Assembly: GCA_021029095.1 (NCBI GenBank)
Contig: JAJOHG010000001.1
Span: 310,001-374,000 of the forward strand
Direction: 5' to 3'
Length of the DNA stretch: 64,000 nucleotides
From: Phellopilus nigrolimitatus
Lineage: Eukaryota > Basidiomycota > Agaricomycetes > Hymenochaetales > Hymenochaetaceae
Position 1 is the stretch's first letter; every line of letters begins with the position of its first letter. The translations under genes were made by a program, and so were the position numbers. A model generated the notes under the pieces. It saw only the letters and a list, made by a program, of their open reading frames with translations, ran no database searches and was not told the origin of the DNA. Positions 1 through 11,174 of this stretch are shown here, one piece after another.

Positions 1-506
1 TATCACACGCGCCGTCGTTAAATCTCACATGGCCAGCGTGCTCGGAGGGCAGGGGCTTGCTGAGGTAGGTGAGCTTGCGTGTCGTAGGGTCAATCAAGGC
101 GAAACCCTGGGCTGCCGCGCAAGCCAACTGAATGAAAATTAGCGAGTGCAGATCAACGACCCATATGAGTGACATACGCCTTGACCCCTCTGACGGAGAG
201 CAAGACACGATACAGGCTCGTCGAATTGGTCGACAGAGAGCTCGGATGTGACAGTATTGAAATGCAAAACCTCGCAAAACCTGTGAGATGCGGATGCGTT
301 TGCTATGGAAGCACTTATGCACACCTGTTTCTTGACGATGTCAACGAAATGTAGAGTCGCCGTCGACTGGTCGTAAAGAGGACCTGTCCGCGGTCGGCGT
401 GAAGGTCAGGTAAAACTAAATCCTGAAAACTCGGCCAACCTTCGCCTAAAGTGCAGTTAGTCCTAATCAATGGCGCGTCGACGACGATGGTGTTAGCTTT
501 AGCCAT
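1..506 (-). CDS. SMP-30/gluconolactonase/regucalcin family protein (5' part only)
   Basis: The N-terminal part of an SMP-30/gluconolactonase-like beta-propeller enzyme; members hydrolyse lactones with a bound metal ion. The start ATG is at 506 and the gene runs off the left edge. Four exon pieces join by short introns: MAKANTIVVDAPLIRTNC..LGEG, then PLYDQSTATLHFVDIVKKQ, then VLHFNTVTSELSVDQFDEPV.., then LACAAAQGFALIDP..RFNDGACD. The metal-binding Glu of LGEGP and the RFNDG signature are both present, as expected for the family. No signal peptide is visible, so it is probably cytosolic. Substrate cannot be inferred. Family call is firm; exact splice sites are my reading. Confidence 0.85.
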
Positions 507-895
507 TCAGGAGTATTGGAGCTACAGCTTCTTGCTTGCATCGCCTCTTTTATAGTTCTGGCTTGGAAAGATCTCCGAGTCCGATGGACACTGTCGGGGG
601 AGTCACGTGCGGCGATGCGGGCCGGCGAGCCAGTATGCTTTCAGTTCCAAAGGTCATCGCAATTTCCTAATTTGCATCTCCTAGCTTGCTCGATAGTTGT
701 ACAGTGGATATCCAGTTGAAGCACAAATAATTGTTGGGATGTAAAATTGTCGGGATAACATCATGTGCACGAGGAAACACCAACGAAGGTGACATTATTG
801 GCTGAGGAATACATGAGATGAGTAACGAAGGTAGATTATTTCGCTGAAATATTCCTCAGTGAGTAGAGAGCGCTGAGTACTTAAGAGTTCGAAGA
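507..895. other. intergenic, upstream of the SMP-30 gene
   Basis: No coding signal that I trust. It lies between the 5' end of the SMP-30-like gene and the 3' end of the acyl carrier protein gene and should hold the promoter of the former and the 3' UTR of the latter. Confidence 0.5.
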
Positions 896-1461
896 CTAAC
901 CATCCGGAGTTTTGGCGATGTAGTCAATCGCTGGAAGACAGAAGTACATATGGAACTTAAGTAATTGCGAGTATAAGCTAAGCAAGGTAGTTGACTGACC
1001 TTGCTGAACGGTCTTAATTTCATCTGCTTCAGCATCAGGAATCTCGACGGCGAACTCCTGGGTGGTCATTGGACTGTCAGCATGAAAATAGACCAAGAAA
1101 ATATACTGCTTCATGCCTCCTCAATAGCCATCACCACCTCCACAGCATCTAAACTGTCCAGACCGAGGTCTTCTGAGAAGGAAGCCGTAGGTGCGAGCTA
1201 TAGGCATTTGCCTTCGTCAAGTTTCGCGAGAATTATACATGAAGGTTTATGACTGACCTTGTTGGCCTTCACTTTCTCAAACGACTTGAGCACGTCGAGG
1301 ATTCTGCTCTGGATGTCAGAACTTGACAATCCCGCTGCCGCCGAGTACGATGCACGCTGCAACGCAAAAGTCTGGGCACGCGCGAGAGCGACGCTCTGCG
1401 GAATGGCGATGACATTTCGTGGCCGCGAAACAGTACGAAGGGCGGTGCGGAGGAAAGACAT
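896..1461 (-). CDS. mitochondrial acyl carrier protein
   Basis: Carries the growing acyl chain in mitochondrial type II fatty acid synthesis (lipoate precursor) and is normally also an accessory subunit of respiratory complex I. Start MSFLRTALRTVSRPRN at 1461 opens an Arg/Ser-rich, acid-free mitochondrial presequence. The mature part reads LSSSDIQSRILDVLKSFEKV, then FSEDLGLDSLDAVEVVMAI, then EFAVEIPDAEADEIKTVQQ and AIDYIAKTPDG before a TAG. The Ser of DSLDAVE is the 4'-phosphopantetheine site. Four exons; the second intron (1116 down to 1058) starts with GC instead of GT, since only that join gives the conserved IEEEFAVEIP. It diverges from the mitochondrial L17 gene over about 180 bp. Confidence 0.93.
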
Positions 1462-1643
1462 GGTTTTTCGATAAGTACGACCTAAGCGTGACGACGTCGC
1501 GCGCGCAAAATCACCGCTTGAATCTCGTGGGAAATATTTCTTTTTTTGATACGGGTATTGCATCGTTCTACGCTGCTCAAGCTCAAGCTCGCTGCTCTTC
1601 TCTTCTTCATAGCGGTTGCAAGGGCGAGTGCTTTGTTTTCAAG
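1462..1643. promoter_or_regulatory. shared divergent promoter, ACP / mitochondrial L17
   Basis: Only 182 bp separate the start codons of two divergently transcribed nuclear genes for mitochondrial proteins. Both promoters must lie in or overlap this stretch. No specific binding motif was identified. Confidence 0.5.
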
Positions 1644-2739
1644 ATGAAGCATGGTGTCGCTTTCAGGAAGTTCTCGCGGACATCGTCCCACCGGATGCTC
1701 ATGCTTCGGTACGAATACATATATACGCTTTCCTCTCTAATGGACTAAATTCAAACAGGAACTTGGTCACGTCTCTCATAGAGCATGAGCAGATTAAGAC
1801 CACACTTCCAAAAGCTAGGGATACTGCAAGGCTTGCTGAGAAGGTCTATACTGCTGTTTCTCTCCCGAATAAGTCACTTCAGTTGACAATATGACCTATA
1901 GCTCATCACGCTAGGAAAGAAAGGTGATCTCCCTGCGGCTCGGCGTGCACAAGGGTTTTTGCTGCAGCACACTCTTATTCCGAAAGTATTTGGGATGCTA
2001 GCGCATCGCTATGCTCATCGGCCTGGCGGGTACACGCGCATCCACAAGTTTGGTAACCGCAGGGGTGACAACGCGCCTCACGCGATTCTCGAGCTCGTAG
2101 ACAACCCGCGTGATTTGCGCTTCGAGATGACCGCGCGCGCAGTGGGCTGGGAGTTGCTTGGAAATGCGTTATCGCGAGGGCCACAGCACGTGATTACAAG
2201 TGGGGTGCCCGGCGTTGAGGAGGTCATCAAGCAGGAGAAAAGTGCCACCAAGCCTGGTTTCTTGCATGAAGGGCTTGGGGGACGACTTCGTCGTGTCACG
2301 CAGGAAAATCTAAAGAAAGTGTTGAGGTACAGGTCGAATGTGGGAGTCAAGGAGCTGAGTGTGAAGGCGGAAACTCACATCGTACGTCACGCATGCTACC
2401 TAGGTGTTTTAGCATTGTATACTCATCGCGTGAATCTACAATCTACAGAAGCAATTAATTGCGGAACCATTGAGCCACCCCAGAGTTCGTCGGGACTTTG
2501 AGGAGACCATTGGCAACGTAAAGAACGCGGACCAGGAAAAACTAGCGGAGGCTTACGAACTGGGTCGTCAGAAAAAGCTACGAGCTGGAGACCGCGAACC
2601 TGCTTCTGACAAAAGCACCGCTTCATTGACAACTGGTGTTCTCAATAGGAGGCGCAATGCTGGTCTGGGTCTGCCTGGAGCAGGATGGTATGAGAGGCAA
2701 CGGGAGAGGCTGAGAGAAAAAGAACGACCAAGGGCATAG
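1644..2739 (+). CDS. mitochondrial large-subunit ribosomal protein bL17m
   Basis: Ribosomal protein L17 of the mitochondrial large subunit. Start MKHGVAFRKFSRTSSHRMLM matches the bacterial L17 opening (K-L-R..HR..ML). Exon 2 gives NLVTSLIEHEQIKTTLPKA, exon 3 begins LITLGKKGDLPARRAQGFL and continues with KVFGMLAHRYAHRPGGYTRI and a LELVDN stretch. After an intron at about 2382-2451, the fungal C-terminal extension ends GWYERQRERLREKERPRA. The extension beyond the bacterial core is normal for mitochondrial L17. Three short introns, all GT-AG. Confidence 0.93.
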
Positions 2740-3020
2740 AGTGGATCCTAGCGGTGTTTGCTTTTCCTGTGTATATTTTCTCTAATCATACAGTCCATTA
2801 GTTCAATCGGAATCTCGTATCAGGCTTGTCTATGAAACTCAAAGAGGAGCGATGACATAAGCGCGGATTACACGTACCAAAATGACGTTGCTATGATCTT
2901 CACTCTTGTTCATACTTGCAGTCATCATATCTGGAGTAATGACATATCGTCGAGCTGGTCGTATAAAATCCCAACGATGGCCCGCTGTGTCGACAATCCC
3001 CCCAATTATAAACCACCACA

Positions 3021-4763
3021 ATGCAAGCTGCATCCAATGCTCTCCAGAATGTACGTATCTAGCTTTTAGCTGTTTGTTTTATGCGTCCGCTCACCGCGTT
3101 AACCAGTATATGGGTCCCGTCCCCATTGACGTCAGCACTAAATACACAGGCCGCGGAGACGGATCTACCATGAAGGCCTTGGCATGGATGGGAACCAAAC
3201 AAGTCCAAGTTATCGACGCTCCCGTCCCGGACGTGACAGACCCCGACGATATCGTCATAAAGGTTACCGGTACAACCATCTGTGGCTCTGACTTACATCT
3301 ATACCACGGTGAAATTGTGACTCTCCAGAAGGGCGATATCCTTGGGCATGAAGTACGTCGACTACCATCCCCTTTGATTAGGACTGTGCGCGAGAAGATT
3401 GGTGTTGATCACTCTTCAGTTCATGGGCAAGGTCGACCGAGTTGGCCCGAATGTCACCAAGTTCAAGCCAGGCGACCGCGTTGTGGCATCTTTCCAGATC
3501 GCGTGCGGCAAATGTGAATATTGCAAGAAGAAGCTTTCCTCGTTCTGCGACCGCACAAACGATTCTTCGTACGATGACAATCTTTTTGCTGCGTAGTATT
3601 GGCTCTGAACTCCATTGTCTAGGCTTATGAACGCGATGTACGGTCACCGCGACGCTGGGTTTTTCGGATACTCTCATTTCACTGGGGGTTTTGCGGGAGG
3701 CCAGGCCGAATATGTCCGTGTGCCCTTCGGCGAAACGAACTTGCTCCCTATCCCAGCTGGCGTCTCAGACGAACAGGCTATTTATTTGTCTGACATCCTT
3801 CCCACAAGTTACCATGCCGTTGTAGACACTGGCGTGAAAGAGGGCGATGTGGTCGGAATTTGGGTACGTTCGGAAGTTTTGCGTTGTTCTAACTTATATT
3901 GATATTTCTAAAAGGGTCTCGGTCCTATTGGGCAGTGCGCTGCTCGCTGGGCAAAGATTAAGGGAGCTAAGCGTGTAATTGGCATAGACCAAGTGCCCGA
4001 ACGGCTGGCCTTCGCAGCGGAGAAGTCGGGAATCGAAGTTCTTGACTTCAGCGTGCACAAAGATGTTGTCAAACGTCTTCAGGAAGTCGCCCCAGGTGGC
4101 CTTGACGTTGCTATTGACTGTGGTAGGCTGCGCATATTATTTAACGACATTTGTCGTTGATGCTCTTTGTGCTGATCCAAAATCGCTTTTATTAGGAACA
4201 TTCCACCAGCCAAAATCAATTAACCACAAAGTCCAGAAGACGCTCATGCTTGAGACGGATGTTCCAGAGATTGTGAATGAGATGCTCATGTCTGTCAAGA
4301 AGATGGGTCGTTGCGGAATCATTGCTGCGTAGTTCGTATTCTCGTTTACTTCCATCTTTCTTCAGAGCAACCCTTTTACTTATTATATCTACAGTGCGGG
4401 GTACACTAACGCATTTAATATCGGTGCTCTCATGGAGAAAGGAATCCGTCTCATCGGAAATGGTCAGGCGCCCGTGCACTTGTACTGGGAGACTATCCTG
4501 AACGACTATATCATTCCCGGGAAGTTCGACCCGACATTGTACGTTGCTTAATTCCCCTCCTGTTTTTATGACGTCTAGCTAATCATTATGGTACCTACAG
4601 CATAATCACCCACCGGGTTCCCATTGATGACATGGCAGAACTGTACGAAGCGTTTGACAAGCGCCAGTCAGGCGTCGAAAAGGTCTTCGTTGAGACGCGT
4701 TTCTCGTCTCCTCCCACACCGGGTTGCCCGAGCACATCTCGAGTCAGTGAATGGAAGGAATGA
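3021..4763 (+). CDS. zinc-dependent alcohol dehydrogenase (MDR family)
   Basis: Medium-chain zinc dehydrogenase resembling the glutathione-independent formaldehyde/threonine dehydrogenase branch. A short first exon (MQAASNALQN, 3021-3050) is followed by several exons. Seen in order: TTICGSDLHLYHGEI (catalytic-zinc Cys), DILGHE (Glu ligand), GDRVVASFQIACGKCEYC with the Cys cluster that would bind structural zinc, GIWGLGPIGQCAARWAK (Rossmann GxGxxG), the acidic end of beta2 in VIGIDQ, and the C-terminal RQSGVEKVFVETRF. The stop is at 4761-4763. Introns are all short and GT-AG by my reading. NAD(H) preference is likely from the Asp after beta2. The substrate cannot be read from sequence. Confidence 0.9.
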
Positions 4764-5693
4764 ATACGATCGCTTTCGTAGGAAAAGAATGAAGAAAGCA
4801 CGAATGCGACCGAAAGATGACTGCCCTGTAATTATAGCTGTATTGTCGCAATGTCATAGACCTTAATTATGTAATAAAAGGTCGGCAAGTTAAAGATATT
4901 TTTTGCTCTGCATGGAGTGTATTTCTAATAAGGATGTCAGTGACAGTGCAATTCGGGGGATGGTGATTTAAAAAAAGAACTTCTATTCGATCGAGGGGAA
5001 GCAAGGCGGTTCTGAGGTGAACGCGTTTGCAACGCGGGATCCTCATGGCAAGATCGTGTATTCAAGTGAAGTAAAAAGTCGTGCAAACCTTGGACTCTCC
5101 TTCGGCCCTTAGGGTAACGTGCCTGATGACGCATGTTGCAATTTTTCTCTTAAGTTTGCAAGCACGCACAGGGCATGCGGCCAACTGCCCTTCTCGTCTT
5201 GTTCAGCTCTCCCACCACGCTCGCCGAGGTCGAAAGCAAAGCATCTGTATTCACATGCGGACAATAAACGGACGTCGACTGTAGTTCAGAACACCAAGAA
5301 GGCCAGAGACCTGTCATCCACTCTCCTTCTTTCTCTCATCGCTCTCCTTACGTGCGGGATCATCTGATACCCGCTCGAGGATCTGTGCTGCTCTTTCTGC
5401 GAGTCCCCCTTCGCCCCCTTTGGTTGCAGAATTTGGGAGCATGGGCTGTTCGTCTCTCCATAAGGATGCGAATATATATGACGGAAAACGAAGGCACTAA
5501 ACAGCTGTATGGATCGAAGAGCGACCTAGTGGGGAAATGAAGGAAATGCAATAGGATGCCAATATCATGCGCGATGGCGGCGGCATGATGGGTATCGGGA
5601 GGGCAGTGCACACTGAGTAAAATATCGTCAGTCCTAGTCCTCTCGGCTTTGCCTTCAGAGACTGCGCTCACCGAAGAAAAATAAAATATAGGA
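4764..5693. other. intergenic, no gene recognised
   Basis: About 930 bp between two convergently ending genes. Several short open frames occur on both strands, but none has recognisable family signatures or consistent splice sites. Confidence 0.5.
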
Positions 5694-6123
5694 TTAGGGG
5701 TCGTTATAATCGAACAAGCAGAATCGTGCTTCGCGAAAATGCCGATCAACGGTAATGCCAGATACTGGCGTCCTGGACGAAACGTATGTAGGAGGCCATG
5801 GCGATGATCCTGGAAGAAAGAGCTGCGAGACCTCGCAGATGACATCTCTCCAAGCACGCGCACTGTCAATTCGTCAGTATTCCAGGTCGTCTCGAAAATA
5901 TCAATCCGACGAACGTTATGTTCACGACTTTCGACTTAGTTTTAAGAGTATATTGGTATGTATCTCCTGCGTCAAGCACGAGTGACACCGTATCTCCGGG
6001 ATTGAGTAAGACGATCCTATTCGACGGGCGCCCGTAGTCCCTCAGCAATTGCACAGTCGCAGAGTCGCGAGTGTCGTTCGTAAAGTCCAGAACAACTTCA
6101 TAGGATTGAGAAATCGAGGGCAT
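5694..6123 (-). CDS. small protein of unknown function (125 aa)
   Basis: Two exons, 6123-5915 and 5862-5694, join in frame through an intron with GTTCGT..CAG ends. The protein starts MPSISQSYEVVLDFTNDTRD and contains GRPSNRIVLLNPGDTVSLVL, a turn-rich beta pattern, then NITARAWRDV across the splice, and ends FCLFDYNDP before TAA. No signal peptide, membrane segment or known motif is visible. The N-terminal half looks like a beta-sandwich-type domain (alternating hydrophobics, NPGD turn), which is inference only. I do not recognise the family. The clean two-exon structure and coding-like composition support a real gene. Confidence 0.6.
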
Positions 6124-6695
6124 GGTAGCGTTCTGTCGAGAAGAAGATGGAAATTCCGAAGGTGAGAGTTTAGCGTCGAATTGGCGTCGAAGTACAAACG
6201 AATTATGGTTTGTCGGCTGTTACAGGCACTCCGGGGAAATCTAGCCCACGGCCCGAGGAAGCTTCAGAGTGAAGCAATTAAAGAGCGGTTGTTATAGACA
6301 TAAGCAGCAGACGCTTCAGCGTCGAGGTGACCGTTATAAGTCTGCTTTTGCCCTGCACGTTGTTTACGAACTATTGTCAAGGAGGTGATGATCGTGACTA
6401 AAAGTGACAGTCGTATGGGAAACCAGTACTATTGTTCTACAATCGACGTAAGACTAATGCACCGAGCCCTCTTGAGTCTTGAGTCTTCTTTTTTCTCTTC
6501 GTGTTGCCGAGGCGTTTCAAGTCATTTCTGGCATCCGAGTGAATTACAGGGTTTGTTGCCGTCGAAAAAGAAAACCTTAAGCGCACGCCACCAGGCCGCG
6601 AAAGGAAAGACCCATGTGCCGCACGTACCTAATAGCACAGAATAAGTAAAGCCGGGCTTCGGTTCACGGCTAACACAAGTCAGAGTTGCTCACAC

Positions 6696-7145
6696 TAGCC
6701 CATCTCAATTCTGTGGAACTCGACTTGTTGGTAAATTGTTCGGCAAGCTCGGCAGCCATCACAGAACTCGCTAGCAACAGTAACAACAGCATTAGAATTG
6801 AGATGCTTGTTAGTAGTACTACATGTACAAACTTGGTCGGAGTTTCAACTATGTTCTCACAGACACGATCCATGGGTTTGAAGTCCAAAACAGGATGCAG
6901 GGTTGATTGCGTAGATCCAAAAGTGGATCAATTTCAAAGTCCGACAAGTTACCAACAGGACTAACGCCGATTGAGGTGTTAGTCCTGTTGGTAAAATTTG
7001 CCAGGCACAACGTCTCTGAAAGGAAATTTCATCCAATCGCCAAATCGCCGGGACCATCTGGCTTGGACCAATATAACGGTAGAAAAGTCCGCCGAGCTCT
7101 GCCGATTTACTAACAACTCGAGTTCCACAGAATTGAGACGGGCTA
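6696..7145. repeat. inverted repeat, roughly 50-60-bp imperfect arms
   Basis: The left arm around 6696-6752 and the right arm around 7089-7145 are reverse complements with some mismatches. The best block is the 19-nt CTCAATTCTGTGGAACTCG, exact in the left arm and reverse-complemented at 7119-7137. The arms enclose about 330 bp, which includes a second, perfect hairpin. This is the architecture of a small non-autonomous DNA element (MITE-like), but I could not define target-site duplications. Confidence 0.6.
6949..6994. repeat. perfect 17-bp hairpin
   Basis: TTACCAACAGGACTAAC at 6949-6965 is the exact reverse complement of 6978-6994. A G.T wobble and two more pairs extend the stem, leaving a 6-nt loop. 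A related GTTGGTAAA-type word recurs in the outer repeat arms, suggesting the parts share an origin. Confidence 0.75.
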
Positions 7146-7810
7146 CTTGCTCGTGTCGATACCTCGTCGCACCTTGTTCGATGCAGTCAGGCTCAGTGTT
7201 TGAGCATTTCGTTTTGGGCCCCCCTCTACTTTGACGCCACGAAGGCACGACAAGGTCATACGACCACACTATATCTGCAGCCTATCTATCTCCAGTGGCA
7301 GCTGAGAGGCTTGAACACTTCTGCACACAATCATACACACGATCGTCTCTTTTCTTGGATGGGGTAATAAAGACACGATTGCAATGACTGTCTTATTCTT
7401 GTACACTCATCTCCTTATTATGCTTCTCAATGGGGACACAGCCTTTCACGATCCCCGTCTGCAAGGATCTTGATTACCGAATGGTCTTCTCACAATATGG
7501 CGTGAGATCTTTTATCATGAGCACTTGACTTGCTCTCCCTATCGAGCAGGATGAAGCGTCGATCGGTCGTCCCGGCCCCCGTCCCTGCCAACAAGTTGTT
7601 CAGTGCATGTGCTCCTGCTTCAACGTGCTCCCGTATTTCTGTGTTCAGGTATTCGGCAGTCCCGCCCGCTAGTAAATAATATGTAAGATTCACAAACGTG
7701 CGACGCGCTGCTTGTTGGTATTCGCTAGATCTCCAGAGCTGACTTATCTGCAAGCTATAAAACATGTCCTTATGGATGACGGCTACTTTTGCTAGCTTTT
7801 CGCATTCGTT

Positions 7811-9050
7811 ATGATGTTCTGCAAGTCGGTCGCGCTTAAGATTACTGCTACCTTGTTGTTGTGTCAGGTCTCTTCTGGAAAGCCTGGTGTCGATACTCAG
7901 ATAGCTATCCTAGAGGATTCCAACTCGACCTTGTTGCAATACCCAACGCAATTTACACAGAACATAGTGGTATGGTGCATTTTAAATACTAGATCAGCTT
8001 AACTAGATCAGCTCATCAGGATTTTTCTTCACAGCCCAAATCAATCCATTCCCACAACGACTGTACGTCGCTATTAGCGTTCATTTATATATATCCCCAT
8101 TGTCTCAACTTCACGTAGACTGGCGCGACGTACCGCTCCTTACGGCACTTAGCTTCGGAGTGGCTAGCGTTGAAGCGGATGTGTGGCTTATAAACGGAAC
8201 TTTGTTCGTAAGTGGCTTTTGTGACTTCAGGCCCGCGCGGTTATGACCTGCTTCATTCACATAATAACCAAGGTGGGGCACGAATTAGCAGCACTTTCAG
8301 AAGCGCGGACGTTCGGCTCCCTTTACATCAAGCCTTTGGTCAGTATTGTTGAAGCGCAAAACCCTCAGAATGAGTTCACCGTCAACCAAAGTTCATTCAA
8401 GTGCGCTCCTACTATCGCTTGTATTACATATATCACTCACCCATACCTCAGTGGTGTCTTTGATATGGCAGGAACCGTGCCGCTTCAACTGCTCGTCGAT
8501 ATCAAAACGGATGGTGTAGAGTTCGTTCGTCTTTATGTTCGAACAAGCGATGAGTGATGAGTTGACTCTAAAACTCTCCAGGGCTTTGCCTGTCATTCTT
8601 GACGCTCTTCAGCCTCTTCGCGAGCGGGGTTTCTTGACGACGTTCGCCAATGGTACCTTAACGCAGGGACCAATCCTTGTCATTGGGACTGGAAACTCTC
8701 CACTCGAGAATGTCAAAGCTCTTTCACCCCGCGACTACTTCTTCGACGCTCCTCTAGACCAGCTCACGAATGCAACATTGAATACGACTTGGAGTTCAAC
8801 TCTCTCACCTATAGCCAGCACCGATTACGGTGAAACTGTAGGATGGGATGGAATAAGCAACATTACTGACACACAGCGCACAACGATCCTCACATTCGTG
8901 AATAACGCCCACTCAAGGGGTGTTACCGCCCGGTTTTATGACACGCCAGGGTGGCCGATCAATGCCCGCTTGAATGTCTGGAGGGAACTGGTGAACGACG
9001 GAGCAGACTGGTTGAATGCAGACGACTTGGAGGCGGCTAGCCGCTTCTAA
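7811..9050 (+). CDS. secreted AIM6-like / PLC-like phosphodiesterase
   Basis: Resembles fungal AIM6 proteins, which adopt the TIM-barrel fold of glycerophosphodiester phosphodiesterases and PI-PLC. The start at 7811 opens a hydrophobic signal peptide (MMFCKSVALKITATLLLCQV). The catalytic signature HSHNDYWRDVPL is split by an intron within the Tyr codon. Next come SVEADVWLINGTLFVGHE with the acidic metal ligands, FDMAGTVPLQLLVDIKTDG, DALQPLRERGFLTTF, and the C-terminal TARFYDTPGWPIN..W..LVNDGADWLNADDL before TAA. Five introns join in frame. The metal-dependent diester hydrolase role is inferred from the family; the substrate is unknown. Confidence 0.85.
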
Positions 9051-11174
9051 AAGGTCTATTCGCTTTCTGTTGCTTAAAAAACATTGTTGTCTACTTATTC
9101 CGCCATCTTTCAACGCAGGTTGTATCATATCTTTAAAGTTCACTGCTTGATATCGAAAGCGTGTCTCTTCTATATCGTGCTGGCATTTCTCCGGATCTGT
9201 ACTCTGCTCCATCTTGTCATATTTCGGACCGTCGAGCAAAATATCTATTTGCCAGTGGTACATGGAACTAGATCTCAACGACTGAAGCCGGTGGTTCTGA
9301 GGGCTTTGCTAGATCGGGTCTTTCGATCTACTTACTTCCAGTAGCTTGACCCTTGGTATACTGTCTCGTCTCAGCTTGCCTCATTAAAACTCTCCTAGCT
9401 TCGTCAGCGAAAGTGGCAAGTAGCCCGAGAGAAGAATCATGTCGACCCTCCAGAAGTCTTTTGGAATCAAGTGTTTTGACTCAGGCCCTCTTAGGCGCAG
9501 TCTTTTGTAAACCACACGTATTGTTGCAGAGACACTCACAACTCGTGATGTGCTTCTCGATATTCTGCAATATACGTCGTGAAATAAGAAGAGGATCACG
9601 CTGGCTTTTTTTTGTTGCTCCCAGGAACACTGTGTCTGTCAGCCAGCGCAGGATTTGACAACCTAGGCTGATGGTACCCATGTTGGAGATTTTCGTGCAA
9701 TTTTTTTTTCTTTCGCCTCCGAAGGATTGTCGTCGCTGTTGAGTGCCATCGGTGTTAACGAAGGTAAGTCTGAGATGATCTACTTGACCGAGTCAGTGCT
9801 GGCAAGTGCTTACACAAATCTCTTCTAGTCGACATTGACTTTCTAGAAACTGATATCGTTGGCGTTGGAAACGGCTACAGCAGCTCCGGCAAGCATATTG
9901 TTACATATTTCTGCTGTCCCGGTGCTACTTGATCAGTGATCGGCTATCTTGGACAATATGGTAACATCTAATACACAATTTAACTCTTCGCCAGGGCTCA
10001 GGATTGTAACGCAGCTGTGCATGTTACAGACGGGAAGGTCGCCTCCTCCGCAGACCGTGACACTATGCTCTGGAGGACAAGCATCTTGTCTTTCGTTATT
10101 GTTCCCTATCAGATTCAGAAATCGCTTCTGACAAGCTCAAGTACTGGTGCTTCCGAATCAAACTTTACATCTCCACGGATGGTGGACACTCTCTCATTTC
10201 GTCCCGGTCTCTTAAAGAATTGACTGCACTATCCGAGGTTAATGTGAACCCGAACGTCAGAGGAGACCTCGGTTTTGCTACGGATAAAAGTAATCGGGTG
10301 CAACATGCACAGGGCTTGCTGACGTGACACAGGCTGGGAAAACTGCCTTTGGTGTCCCTGACTCGGGCTTCACGTATCTTGTGGTTATTTCCGTGCTGAT
10401 GACGAAGGCGTTTTGCGAGTTCAAATCAACGATACGTATAGCTTATCCTCTCGTTTAGTGGGTTTTATTACCTAATAAGTCAAGTTTCTCGTATTGCATA
10501 ACCTCTGAATAAGCACAGACAAACCTTCCACCGGCCTCTATCCAATATGGGAGGTTCGACTGTTGTGCACTTCTTTGTTCTGCATGTGAATGTGCTTGAT
10601 GAGCTTTGTGTGGCTAAACTATAATGGTTACACATAGTGATGCTAAGGTCTGGTCTCGAACCGAGCTGAACCCGGTTTGAAACCGAACTAAACCGTCGGT
10701 CTTGGTCCGCGGTCTGGCAAAATGCTCGGACCGAACCGACGGTTCGGTCAGCGGTCTGAGCAATCCGAAAAAAAATTAACCGTTCAAGGACCGGGTCTGA
10801 ACCGTGAACCACCTGTTTCATTTTGGTAAGTATTTTCCTTTTGCAGCGCTCTTTCAGAGGTTACCGAGCCGCGCGCCCAATGCGGACGTCGTGCTCGACG
10901 TCGTCAATAACATTCAGGACATCAAAGACAGCCTGAAACACCGTATAACCAGGTAAGTCGTCAAAAAAAGTCATACTTCATATTTGAATGAGCTAATGTG
11001 TTGTTCTTATTTGTGCATCCACAAGATTGTGCCTACGAAAACCGATCTTTATCTGTTTCCCTGGTGATAAATAGCAGACTTGAGAAAGTTATAAATACTG
11101 GTAAATAAACGCGTTCGCTTTAGCACGTGCAATTACTTGATTGGGATCTCTGCACAGCCTCGTCTATTAATATT
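9051..11174. other. 2.1-kb intergenic region with possible degenerate coding remnants
   Basis: No intact gene found. Around 9720-9930 a frame contains a short stretch ending in two adjacent Cys, and 10050-10430 has frames interrupted by stops; they may be decayed exons. I cannot assign a family. A run near 10850-10950 (LPSRAPNADVVLDVVNNIQD in one frame) followed by a GTAAGT also looks like an orphan exon. The repeat at 10650-10810 is listed separately. Confidence 0.4.
10650..10810. repeat. degenerate ACCGAA/TTCGGT-type repeat cluster
   Basis: Imperfect copies of GAACCG, ACCGAAC, CGGTTCGG and related words fill this stretch on both strands. It includes a perfect palindrome with 10-bp arms, GACCGAACCG at 10729-10738 and its complement at 10740-10749, with a single central base. 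Confidence 0.65.

Larger units (their letters stand above)
6124..7810. other. intergenic region with nested inverted repeats
   Basis: A 1.7-kb gap between divergent genes. It contains the inverted repeats listed separately. An ATG-started open frame on the minus strand at 7490-7765 (91 codons, containing YYLLAGGTAEYLNTEI) has coding-like composition but no recognisable family. It could be a gene fragment. Confidence 0.4.

Noticed and set aside
4980..5070. A possible tRNA near 5000
   Set aside because: No cloverleaf can be drawn; the TTCAAGTG word is not a proper T-loop.
8535..9050. A separate gene starting MFEQAMSDELTLKL at 8535
   Set aside because: The first part lies in an intron of the AIM6-like gene. 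Removing GTTCGT..CTCCAG gives continuous family sequence (DIKTDGVEALPVILDAL).
9720..9930. Possible hydrophobin remnant (VGVGNG..FCC pattern)
   Set aside because: Only one Cys pair, no eight-Cys spacing and an early stop; too weak to call.
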